Part shown: one piece after another, positions 1 to 9,828 of the stretch
How positions within the stretch are numbered: position 1 is the first letter of the stretch
How the letters are laid out: each line of letters opens with the position of its first letter
Assembly: GCA_027605045.1 (NCBI GenBank)
Contig: JAQFWX010000054.1
Coordinates: 124,001-188,000 of the forward strand
Source: Phallus indusiatus
Lineage: Eukaryota; Basidiomycota; Agaricomycetes; Phallales; Phallaceae
Direction: 5' to 3'
Length of the DNA: 64,000 nucleotides
Position numbers and translations under genes: made by a program
Notes under the pieces: generated by a model
The model's database searches: none
The model's input: only the letters and a program-made list of their open reading frames with translations
What the model was told of the DNA's origin: nothing

Positions 1-511
1 TCAGTACCAGTGAGCGCTCGTGAACTAATGCGGGGTGTAGCAGCTATGGCCATTTATGAATATATTGGAATCATCATCATTGCGTCCTCGTCTCAGTGCG
101 TTAATGAAGCAACACTCTATTTTGTTCCAATGATGACTTGATTGGTTAACGTTTTAACTTCGGAATTATTTTTGAGTTGTTACAAAAAAAAACTAGCGGA
201 GAAAGCCATCAACCAGATTGCTAAATTACACAATATTAAAATCACAAGTAGCATGCAATGAGTAAAACAAAAGTTCACCAGACTGGGACAAATTGACAAA
301 CAAGAAGCACAAAAATTAGGAAGAGGGCAAAGGATACACCCGAAGTATCTAGAAGATGGAGATGAGTGATGGGAAAAGGTCACCGACGTGAGATTTTCGG
401 AAGGTTGATTGATGTAGAATAGATCGTCGTCGATTACGCAGTTTAGAAATGAATAATTTAACAAAGCACCAAAATGGATATAACACCCTCGTAGCGAAGC
501 CAGCTTCACAA
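1..511. other. Left edge without a supported gene
   Basis: I see no convincing coding exon here. Short open frames exist on the minus strand, but they have no recognisable domain and no matching splice sites. The stretch is moderately AT-rich and lies downstream of the minus-strand membrane-protein gene, so it is probably 3' flank. Confidence 0.4.
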
Positions 512-966
512 CTATGGTCGATTGGTGCGGAGTGGAGCCCAAGAATTGGGCGTAGGAGGAGGAACGGGTGTTGGAAGAATAGCATTTGAAGGCAGCCGTC
601 TGGGATCGGTAGCCCCAAATTGTAGCGGGCTAGGTCCACGTCTGGTTTGATACCCCGCACTAACAACCGCTTGTGGGAATAATCGCCCCTGCTCCTGATT
701 ATTCGGCGGTCTCGTTGCACCTCTCTGATCCCTCAACTGAGCTTCTGAAGGATGTCGACGAATGTGATCCGGTGGATATTGCGAAGTCTGGGAAGGTTGG
801 CGATCTAGTTGAGATCCCCCGAACTGAACATGGTGATGAGGCGGTGATTGAGATTGTGCTAGGTGCTGCTGTCTCGTTCGGGGTGGCGTAGACGTCTGGC
901 TACCAGGTACTTGATTAGGCGTACCTTGACCAGAGGATGGATATGATAAGACAGAGGCCCTGGTAG
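512..966 (-). CDS. Candidate 3' exon, Pro/Gln/Arg-rich tail
   Basis: A minus-strand frame stays open from a good acceptor (pyrimidine run ending CCCTTCAG, around 967) to a TAG at 512-514. It encodes about 150 residues rich in Pro, Gln, Ser and Arg and has no domain I know. It may be the last exon of the membrane-protein gene just upstream (1150-2181). A GTGAGT donor lies at about 1142, but it sits after that gene's in-frame TGA (1150-1152). Joining the two therefore needs an unrecognised small exon or intron, or a frameshift. It could also be 3' UTR. Confidence 0.35.
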
Positions 967-1149
967 CTGAAGGGAGGGTAAAGCATGTGCAGGAGTTACG
1001 GATCTGAGGAGATTTCTAATCGTCAATGTCGGCGGTCTGGATGAACCAGCAATAGAGGCCGTTGTGGATGCAGAAGACACCGCTGAAATCTGTTGAACGA
1101 ATCATCTTAAAAAACTGTGCCCGGTTTGGGAAATTTACTCACAGGAGTC

Positions 1150-2181
1150 TCATAATCCGATGGCATCGCAGAGAGTATCTATTAGAGAATCCGATTCTTG
1201 GGTTCTTGTTGCTGATTGTGTCGATAGCGATAATCTCCTGATGCGCGACGCCGTTGCCTCAATAAGCCCTTGTTTACGAGTTACGACGTGACCATCACTA
1301 AGACTTGGACCGTGTAAAGTACTATTGGGCAACCGTCGTCGTTTTTCGCGGACAGCGTCTATACCTTTTGCAGAAGAAGAAGGAGTGTCATCAATCGTGA
1401 AGTGGGAGGGTCGGGTGATGTTGAGAACCTCGATCGCCTGTCGTGATGGAGAGGGTTCACGATTTGGCAGTGGTAAGACAATTGGAGCACTGGGAGCTCT
1501 GACAGGACGTATTCTCGGCGTTGAATTGTCGGGCATTGGAGCAATGCGGACTACAGATTGGGAGATAATAGGGGCGGTGTGGCTTCGACTCGGGCTAAGA
1601 GGTGGACGAAGATGTGTACGAATAGGTGTACGAGAAAGAGGCGCAGGAGTTGGCGTTATCGTTGGTCTTTGAATCGGACGTCTTGGAACAGAAAAGGATG
1701 AATCCGTGGTAGGCGGGGATCGAGGAATGTTGGGGTCCCCAAACTGGACCGACACCTTTGGAGGAGGAGGTCTGCCATCTGGGAGTTGAATTGGATCATA
1801 TACGTCAGGAGATGCTGGCCTCAAGAGAAGCATGCGACGCAAAAACGAATTCCAAGGAGAGTCGGAGGATGCACCTGAATTATGATTGTGATGGGAATTG
1901 GAATCATCAATAGCTGTTATATCGGATGAGTCTGCGGGGGGACGAATACGAGTGTATTTTTTGCCCCGCATTCGACGTCTATAGTATACGACGAGTGCTA
2001 TACCAGTTAGGCACAGAGCAAGGATAGATAAGACAACAACTAGAATAACAACTAGGATGGACTGATTTTGTTTTGAGGCTTCCTGAGGTGTGGATGTATC
2101 ATTCCCCGCTGCATTGAACAAAATAAGACAAGCTATTTGAGAGATAAAAAACTGAAAAGAAAGTTGCGTACGGTTTGCCAT
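1150..2181 (-). CDS. Single-pass membrane protein with Pro/Ser-rich tail
   Basis: The 343-residue reading frame starts with a hydrophobic segment (residues about 8-23) that looks like a signal peptide. A very short outer part follows, with possible N-glycosylation sites (N-D-T, N-Q-S). A strong transmembrane helix lies at about 42-66 and ends in a basic stop-transfer YYRRRMRGKK. The remaining 270 residues are low-complexity, rich in Pro, Ser, Thr and Arg, and probably cytoplasmic. This architecture is common among agaricomycete surface proteins of unknown role, loosely like Mid2/Skg6 sensors. I infer no function. A donor-like GTGAGT sits just after the stop codon, so the true 3' end may differ (see 512-966). 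It is transcribed away from the bZIP gene. Confidence 0.6.
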   Translation of the reverse strand: MANRTQLSFQFFISQIACLILFNAAGNDTSTPQEASKQNQSILVVILVVVLSILALCLTGIALVVYYRRRMRGKKYTRIRPPADSSDITAIDDSNSHHNHNSGASSDSPWNSFLRRMLLLRPASPDVYDPIQLPDGRPPPPKVSVQFGDPNIPRSPPTTDSSFSVPRRPIQRPTITPTPAPLSRTPIRTHLRPPLSPSRSHTAPIISQSVVRIAPMPDNSTPRIRPVRAPSAPIVLPLPNREPSPSRQAIEVLNITRPSHFTIDDTPSSSAKGIDAVREKRRRLPNSTLHGPSLSDGHVVTRKQGLIEATASRIRRLSLSTQSATRTQESDSLIDTLCDAIGL

Positions 2182-2816
2182 AGAGAAAGGAACTAGATCC
2201 CGGGAGACTAAAGAGTAATGATCCCAGGCATTACGTGAAACACCGAATGGAACGCTGTGGTCCTGTCTCTGTTTGGGGAAACTAGGATATATCGAGCTGT
2301 AGTAGAAGACAGTTTCCTAGAGGGGTGAGAAGATCCTGATTGAGGCAGCATCTCAGATAATGTAGTGTGCCAATAGCTGTTGTGCCACATGTGCACTTGT
2401 GATTTGAAATTATTCCCGAGCAGTCGCTATTAGGCATAGTGAAGCCTTTGAGAAATTAACAAATTGTTTCCCTGATGGTAAAGTTTGCCGCATGTTCGTT
2501 GCACAATCACAATCCGCTGAGAGTTCTTTGGGCCATTGCAATGCATGGACACTGTGACACTCGGTGCCGGGATGTGTATCGGACCAGTTGGTCGGAGTGC
2601 CGGAGAGTATGGGCGTCAACGAGCCCAGTAGATTGCCCGGACCGGGATAAAGCTGAGTAATTTGATGAGTCAGTCAACTTTTAGTCAGATTAGCAATATC
2701 GGAGATTTTATTTAATTTTTTTTTCCGATTACCCAAATTCACTTCTTAGTTGCCTCGCTCCCTTCTCTCTTTCCTCCTCTCCATCATCGTCACTCGTCAT
2801 CGTCCTGTTTCGACGG
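2182..2816. promoter_or_regulatory. Divergent intergenic region, membrane protein / bZIP
   Basis: This 635 bp spacer separates two outward-facing start codons and should hold both promoters. A long pyrimidine-rich stretch on the plus strand (about 2745-2815, many CTC/TCT repeats) ends at the bZIP start. Such CT-rich leaders are frequent at fungal transcription starts. No gene is evident inside. Confidence 0.5.
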
Positions 2817-3848
2817 ATGCCCAGCCACAATTATTCCACCATCCAAGGCCTCAATATCGTTCATCCTTTGCCAGACGAATCGACCAGTAGCGAGACCAAG
2901 GATTTCCTTGCAAACACCTCCGAATTTCCCGACTTTACCTCTCAGCTGGATTTATGGACAAATCTTTCGTTTTCCTCTGACGAACCAACATTCATCAGCG
3001 ACGCAAGCAGAGGCACACTGGATTTCCGCAATTCATCCGTTGACATGGATAAGGACCCACAGTCCGTCCTTATCGCAAATACCGATAAGCTGCCATCGTC
3101 TGTCCATCTAGGCGCTCCCTCGCCCACTCCAGCACCTGTCCCATCTTCTAACTTTGACATATCCTCTTTTTTGGCTGGCTTTGGCATCGATCCTTTTCTT
3201 GTTCCACCACAACCTTCTTCCCCTCAATTCAATCAACTAAATAGCTCCATCACCAATATCTCGACCACCCCAGAAGCGGAGAATCAGGGACAACGGGCGA
3301 ACAAACGTCCGCGCACCAGGAAGCAGTCGGTGACCTTAGCAGTAACGCCTACTATCACTCGTTCGGAACCTTTAATCACCACCGCTTCCAGCAGCACCGC
3401 AGGCTCACCCCCGTCGACCACGTCTACTCTACCAGAAGGATCGGCCGCCGAGGGAACCGAAGAGTCGCCTAATTACAATGCAGCCAATATCAGCGCGGCA
3501 GAGGACAAGCGTCGCAGGAACACTGCCGCATCAGCTCGGTTCCGGGCTAAAAAGAAAGAACGCGAACAAGCGATGGAGAAAAGAAGCAAAGAACTCGAGT
3601 CTCGTGTAAATGAACTAGAACGAGAATGCGAAGGACTAAGGCGAGAGAATGGCTGGTTGAAAGGCCTTGTTGTCGGCGTGACTTCAGGGAATCCCGTCCC
3701 TATTCCTCCTATTGACGAGCCTTCGTCGCTCGCCTCTCAATCGTCTTCATCATCATCAACCGCGATAGCTCAGATCATCGCGACACCGACGACAGCATCT
3801 CAAGATTCCGCGAAAAAGAGGAAAAGAGAATTAACCCACGAGCCGTAG
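2817..3848 (+). CDS. bZIP transcription factor, Cys-3/MetR-like
   Basis: This intron-less 343-residue protein carries a bZIP domain near its C-terminus. A basic region starts at about residue 229 (core NTAASARFRAKKK), followed by a heptad coiled coil to about 283 (LESRVNELERECEGLRREN). The NxxAAxxxR signature for DNA contact is intact. The NTAASARFRAKKK spelling is typical of the fungal Cys-3/MetR/Zip1 group, which regulates sulfur assimilation, although GCN4-like factors are close. The N-terminal 220 residues are Ser/Thr/Pro-rich with acidic patches and are probably an activation domain. A Ser-rich tail follows the zipper. It probably acts in the nucleus as a homodimer. The first ATG of the frame lies right after a CT-rich leader. 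The sulfur role is inferred from the domain subtype only. Confidence 0.8.
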   Translation: MPSHNYSTIQGLNIVHPLPDESTSSETKDFLANTSEFPDFTSQLDLWTNLSFSSDEPTFISDASRGTLDFRNSSVDMDKDPQSVLIANTDKLPSSVHLGAPSPTPAPVPSSNFDISSFLAGFGIDPFLVPPQPSSPQFNQLNSSITNISTTPEAENQGQRANKRPRTRKQSVTLAVTPTITRSEPLITTASSSTAGSPPSTTSTLPEGSAAEGTEESPNYNAANISAAEDKRRRNTAASARFRAKKKEREQAMEKRSKELESRVNELERECEGLRRENGWLKGLVVGVTSGNPVPIPPIDEPSSLASQSSSSSSTAIAQIIATPTTASQDSAKKRKRELTHEP

Positions 3849-4178
3849 AAAGTCAAATCATGAAAATGCTTAGTATTTTATTATCACTCATGGATACGAA
3901 TCATACGATGGACGACAAATCACATGCGTAACGTAACATACATATATATGGGCTCATAAAGGCGACTGGAAATGTAGTTTGTACGTTAATTGTTGTACCA
4001 GCACACAAATTCTATAATGTGTATGCTATGCGAGATCAATTTGTTGGGAGTTACTTCTGCATCAGGGCGCTTAAGAATTACGCGGGTAGCCGGTGGCCTT
4101 TTAAAAACCCGTCCCACACTTACCGCCACGGCGATTTATTATTTCCCGCTATTTCTACTCCTCCTGCATTAGCCAACA

Positions 4179-5639
4179 ATGGTTCACCTCGATTGGGACA
4201 TTTTCAAACGACACGGTAATAGTCAAACATGGCGATCGAATGCACGACGTTTTGTTAGTTATATTCCCGACTGGTTTGTACCGCCGAGTCGTAGTGCCAT
4301 TCCCATGCTGACCTCTAGATCCGCGTAGGATTCTCGTGGTTCTCTTTACGTGATTATTTTTGTATTTGAACACGTTGTTTCTTGTTCGGGGATTTAACTT
4401 TCTGTATTGCTTGTCAGAATTCTCGCCAACGTAATTGCTTCTCAACATGGCTTCAGGCGCGAGTTTTCTTTGCAAGACATTTCGTTCGTAGCACCTTTTT
4501 CTACTTCAAAGCGATTGCTTTTGGGATTGACGATCACGTTTTAATCTCTTCAGGATTCAACATACGTACGTTGCTGTTGCACGTTCTGGTATTCTATTCA
4601 TACTGTTGACACCCCTGACTTACCTCTCGCCTTGGCGTGCTCGCTTTTTACAGCTATGCGCATCATGAACGTGTGCCCGTGAGCTTATTACTCTCGTTCA
4701 AAAGCCCTGGATGTGCTCTTCGGGGTCCATACTAATCTTAAGATTTTAGAATGGCCTATTGCATCTTGTAGCTGGTTATATTCCGGCCATCATCATGCCG
4801 ATCATTAACCTCATATATGTTCGGTCGTTTTGGGATTTGCATCACTCCTGGCTCGGACTCGCATTCTCCTGGACCCTTACCGATTTCCTCATAAATGCAA
4901 TTAAAATCACCGTAGGAAGGCCCAGACCTGGTAAAAGCTCGTATCTCTCACTCACTTGAAAATTTTTTGAACTGGGATTTAGATTTAATTTCCCGCTGTG
5001 AGCCCATCGCTGGGTCTCACGATAGCTCCGGCTGGGGATTGTCTGATGACAGTATATGCACTCAAACCAGCGAACGAGTTTTGCGAGACGGGTTTAGGTC
5101 TTTCCCCAGTGGACATTCTGGCCTCGCATTCGCTGGATTGGGGTTCTTAGCGTTTTACGTGGCTGGTAAATTGCAAATATGGGACGGGAAAGGTTATACT
5201 GTGGGTAGTTGTACTTATTTACCACTAATGATCCTTTGAATCCTGTGTACAGGCAAAAGCTTGGCTGGTGACCGTTCCCCTTGTGGGAGCAGCTCTTATA
5301 GCAGTCTCACGTACAATGGATTATAGGCGTAAGTTTACTATAAATGCGTATCTGGTCCTATGTTGAGTTTTTCTATTAGATCATTGGGAAGATGTCGTGG
5401 TTGGCTCTTTGTTGGGTGAGTGCATGTCTTTGGAAGGTTTCTCCCTTATTCATGATGTCTTTATGATAGGACTCACCATTTCCTATTTCTCTTATCTGCA
5501 ATTTTTCCCGGCATTGTCGCATCCTGAATCATTTGTACCTTTGTCCCGGTTCAGAGACTCAATTCAGATCAACGAGAATGAGGAAGGAGAGAGACTATTT
5601 GTCGATGAAGAAGCTGGTGTTGTTGGCGGTAGCCACTGA
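4179..5639 (+). CDS. PAP2 lipid phosphate phosphatase (Dpp1-like)
   Basis: Encodes a multi-pass membrane phosphatase of the PAP2 superfamily that dephosphorylates lipids such as diacylglycerol pyrophosphate, phosphatidate and lysophosphatidate. All three catalytic motifs are visible on separate exons: C1 KITVGRPRP near 4905, C2 FPSGHSG near 5105, and C3 SRTMDYRHHWEDVVVG spliced across about 5308-5400. The family segment GFRREFSLQDISFVAP is read near 4453-4490 and HERVP near 4660. The start at 4179 gives MVHLDWDIFKRHG. I place about six introns, in part because the coding frame changes between recognisable blocks. The tail after the last helix is acidic. The DPP1/LPP assignment is strong; the exact substrate is not shown by sequence. 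Confidence 0.82.
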
Positions 5640-6041
5640 AATGTGACAAAATGAAAGTCAGGATTAGACTTTCGAAACCCAAAATGATGGCAAGCTTGTA
5701 GCCGTCGTGAGGGTGTATATGCCTGCAATAAGACTGTTTTTTATATCTCGCTTATGTAATTAGTTACCCAATTGAGTCCAATATACTGTAACCTCAGGTT
5801 ACCATTTTGGAAGATAATCGAAATTACTCTGAGACAAAACTTTTATCGTTATCGACTGTCGGTCTCATTTAAATTTCGAAAAAAGAAACGACACGAAGAG
5901 GGATATTACCTCGATTCTCTGTGGTAGGGGACTTGTCTGTTGTGCCGCGTTTCTCTGTGCTTCACTTGTTTCAGTTTTGGCGCCACTGAATTTGTTTTTT
6001 GACTACACCCGCCAAGGTTTCATGACACAAAGGCTATAGAA
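5640..6041 (+). promoter_or_regulatory. Intergenic region upstream of the HicA-like protein gene
   Basis: About 400 bp separate the stop of the lipid phosphatase from the next plus-strand start. The region should hold the terminator of the first gene and the promoter of the second. I see T-rich patches close to the downstream start but no specific regulatory motif that I can name with confidence. Confidence 0.3.
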
Positions 6042-9000
6042 ATGGCACCCCCTAGCAAGACTCTTTCGTCCAGTCAAAAAAAATTGGTAACCCAACAATC
6101 TGTAGCTGAGAAGTCAGTGGTCGTTCGAAATGCCACTTTCGACGGATCCAGGTTTCATCCCTCAACTGAACGCGCATTAATTATTCGCGACAAGGCCGGG
6201 GCACCAATGATTCCTGGTAAGATTAGTGGGCAAGAGAAATTGGCATTACTTGCAGGTATGCTCCGGTTTTTAATCTTTCATCTTTGGGTTTTTGGATTTG
6301 CCATTACCCCGAGCCTCTTTTTTCTTCTTCTTCTGTTAATCCCTAAACAACACAATTGATTAACACGGATTAGATGAGTTAATGGCTACCGCCATTATGC
6401 CCCGTTTGGATATGGAAGAACTTTATCGAATTGCTGACTCCCAGTTGTGGCGTATGTGTCTCACTTTCATATTGAACCAGATCTTGACGTAAAAATCAGT
6501 ATATCTATCGCAAATATCTAATCTTAAGGATCCTTTGTTCTTTTATGACGATATCATGCGCACCATTGAATCGCGGATTGAATCTCTACCAGATAAACAC
6601 GGACGGAAACCAGATTATGTGTACAGTTCCCAATGGATCGCGTCTGTAATCGGTAGCCGGTATGCATATTCTCTGGTTTCAATTCATCAATGACGTATAT
6701 CTGATTTCCTTTCTAGTGTGCACAACCTCTACCTTCTAGCTGCTTGCTGGAAAGTGGTGAAAAATCTAGTTAAGGAATTACAGACGATGCATCTTGATCC
6801 CTCTGAAGTGCGTGATCAACTGGCGCGTAATATTAAGCTACGCGATAAGTATCTTTTATTGTACGATGTGATTACAACGCTCGCAAGATCGGGACAGCAG
6901 CGTATCGCGAATATAACAGCTGCCACGCGTAAGCCGTTTTCCTCAGTGGTATTATTAAGTCTAAGAGTTTCCCTATCTTAAGCACACTATGCCGGATATT
7001 TTCACCTTAGAAACGCCACTACTGGTACGGAACCCCAGCTGGAGTTTAACCGTCAAAATTCGGATTTGCGGCAGCTTAGACAAGCACACAAGTCTTTCAT
7101 TGATGCAATTGTGTTGGAAGTTGCTTTGCCTAACTCCGAGTATCCGCCTAACGTCCTTATGACACTTCTTCGTGACGCGATCGACGAATGCAAAAAGGAA
7201 GAAGTGCGGTTTTCCCAGGTTCTGTGGGATGCCATTGGGGATTTTTCTGTAGGTTTTTCACAAGCACTGTTTATAGTTGCTCTGATATATAAACTCTCAT
7301 CATTCAGGTGACTATTCGAGCGTTAGACATGATCGAAAGCCCTCTGTTGAATGAGCAGGGTGATGCTTGGTTGAGAAACTCTGTGCTAAGCAAGGATTAT
7401 ATCGAGCTTTTGAAGGTGCAGGACCTGTCACTACAAGTCATTGAAGATACTTCTGCTTGGGGTGCATGCTTCAATCGGCTGATTGATACCAAAGATAAAG
7501 CCTGTCTTAACTTACTTTGGAAAACTATCAATGAGGTAAGTGTGTTACCCAATCATATTCACAGGTATATTGATGTTCGTGCTTCAGTCATATCACAAGG
7601 TATTTTGCAGTCGTTGTACCTTTTTATATTAGCTCATTTCTTTCCTTACAGTTCACTGGGAAACACCTAGAAGGACTCTGGTCATTACAGAAGGAGATCA
7701 CGAGAGCACCGCAGTGGTCTTCCACCCTCAATACTGATCTGGAAAGCGACTCAGAGGATCTCAATCGAGCACTTGTTGTCCACCCTACCTCGGAGAGCAA
7801 AGCCAGTAAAGGTACTGACCGCCTCCGTCTCACCAGCGGAACCAGGTCAGATGACGACGACGACGAGGTGATACTCATATATTCCTCGCTCATTATATTT
7901 TTTTTAACTCTTTCAAGATCCCGGAGCTCATGAGTTTGTCCGATTTCTCAGACGAAGACGATATCGGTTCCGTACAGGACAACAGCGATGACTACGAGAG
8001 CGACTACGACGAAAGTGATGACGAAATGTTCCAAGACGATTTACGTGAAGCACAGGATCAACTCCTCGATATGCTCCTAGATCCAGATCCAGAGCTCTTG
8101 GAATTTGAGAAGAAAAGCTCTAATCCATTCGTCAAGATGTTTGCTGCTTTGAGAGGTATACGGCAGTTTGTATTCTCCCCGAGTCTTATCTTATGAACTT
8201 CAGATCGCTTTATTGTCGCCAATCCAACACTCCGACTTGATGAACAGAGTCGAAGGCCGCGTAAATATGCGGCTCAGGCAACTGCCCAGACGTTGTACAC
8301 AAGGACCGTTCGCTTCGCAGAGGCTGTCAAAGGTCAAGAAACAGCTGAAGACGCTGAGGATGAAGAAGGTGCTCGTCCTGGCGAGAAGAAGAAGAAGAAG
8401 AAAAAGAAGAAAAAGAAAAAGGCGTCACAGGATCAGGAAGTAGCTGAGGAATTGGATGAATTAGAAAATGAGGGCGTTCAAGATACATCCGCAGATTCCT
8501 TAAAGGCCCCTGTCCGACCTATTACTCCTGATCGGACGGTCCCTTCAGTTAAACCAGGGAAACCTCAGTCACCTATCTCATCTCCTGGACAGGCTCCTAG
8601 TCCTAAGAAATCCAAACCCGCTCCCAATAAGCCAAATAAGTTACCGGAAGAATTTGGTTACTCCCAGACATCGCTTCCTGCATTCGAAACAGCTCACGAG
8701 ACAGCTCAATCAGCGAGATCGTACCTACAAGCTAAAAATCTGGTATCGGAAAAAACTAAGGTCAAAAGTCGACCCGCTTTTTCTACCAAATTTCTCAGCG
8801 CTTTGGGAGAAGACAAAGAAAAGAAAAAAGAGGCAGATAAAGATGAGAAGGACGGCGGCTCGAAGAAAGGAAATCTCTTGAACAGGATTAAAGGGTTCAA
8901 TTTGTCCAAGAAGGCTGGGGAGTTAATGCACCGATTAATCGGAAGTGCAGACGGGAAAACGCATGCGAAGAAGACTATGAAATGGGATGATTTCGTGAAG

Positions 9001-9384
9001 GTAAGGATTTTTTTTCCCGATAAACTTTAATATTTACTAATTTTGTCTAAGGTGATGCGAATGATGGGATTTACCTATGAACCTGGCACTGCAGGATCAA
9101 GTGTACGATTTGATCCTCCTCATCCTAAAGATCCAGTAAGTATAATAATAATCATGTCTGTCAACTCACGTTGACCTAACGATATCTAGTCGATAACGTT
9201 CCACAAACGTATGTTATTTCTGCTACTTGCTTGATTCAATACTCAAATAATCCCTTTAGCACATCCGGATTCGACATTACAACGCCATCACTTACGCGAT
9301 TTTGGTAAAAAACTGACTAAAACATACGGATGGCGTGAAGATATGTTTAATAATTTTGGTATTGAAGAAGACGAGTCTGATTGA
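6042..9384 (+). CDS. Large conserved protein with C-terminal HicA-like domain
   Basis: This spliced gene with about ten introns begins MAPPSKTLSSSQKK. The N-terminal two thirds is a helical region of unknown fold (about 6180-7720), followed by very acidic stretches (7850-8080). A run of about twelve Lys coded by AAG/AAA repeats lies at 8388-8424, then a Pro/Lys-rich linker. The last about 75 residues, from MKWDDFVKVMRMMGF (about 8979) to the stop, match the layout of the HicA/YcfA fold: a helix ending in GF, then GSSVRF, then an FHKPHP strand, then a helix with LRDFGKKL. In prokaryotic HicA mRNA interferases the GSH histidine is catalytic; here Ser replaces it. I recall related fungal proteins annotated ipa. 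RNA binding is an inference, and cleavage activity is doubtful. Confidence 0.65.
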
Positions 9385-9828
9385 GATCTGCTCCTTTCAC
9401 GGTCGGAAAAGTATCTATATCATTGTATCTATTCACATTTGTAGCGTACTACGTGTAATAATGAAGTGACTGCCAGAGATATTGACTGTGAAGAGTTTTC
9501 TCAGAACTGCTTCTTATGAACTTCGCGGGAAAACAATCCAAAAATGGAATTTCCTCGCTGTAGTGGTAACTCTCCGTCATATTTTGTAGAGCGTTTGATA
9601 GAGTCAATGGTAATTTGTTGATCATTCTAGCCTTCCATGTGTGAATATCCTCCGTCGTTTATTGGTGACAGGAAATGTAGTGATTGGATCTAACAGACGT
9701 GAAGCTCTACAGTCATGTCAAAGATAGGCTTAGTCAGCGTCAACACAAATTTTCCTAGCCACAGCAAAGCCACAGCGCCGCGCCCACAAGGCTTATATCT
9801 CCTCCACAACGTATAGCGAACATTCAAA
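9385..9828. promoter_or_regulatory. Intergenic region before eIF3c
   Basis: This 444 bp spacer lies between two plus-strand genes. It presumably contains the end of the HicA-like transcript and the eIF3c promoter. I found no gene and no motif that I can support. Confidence 0.35.
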
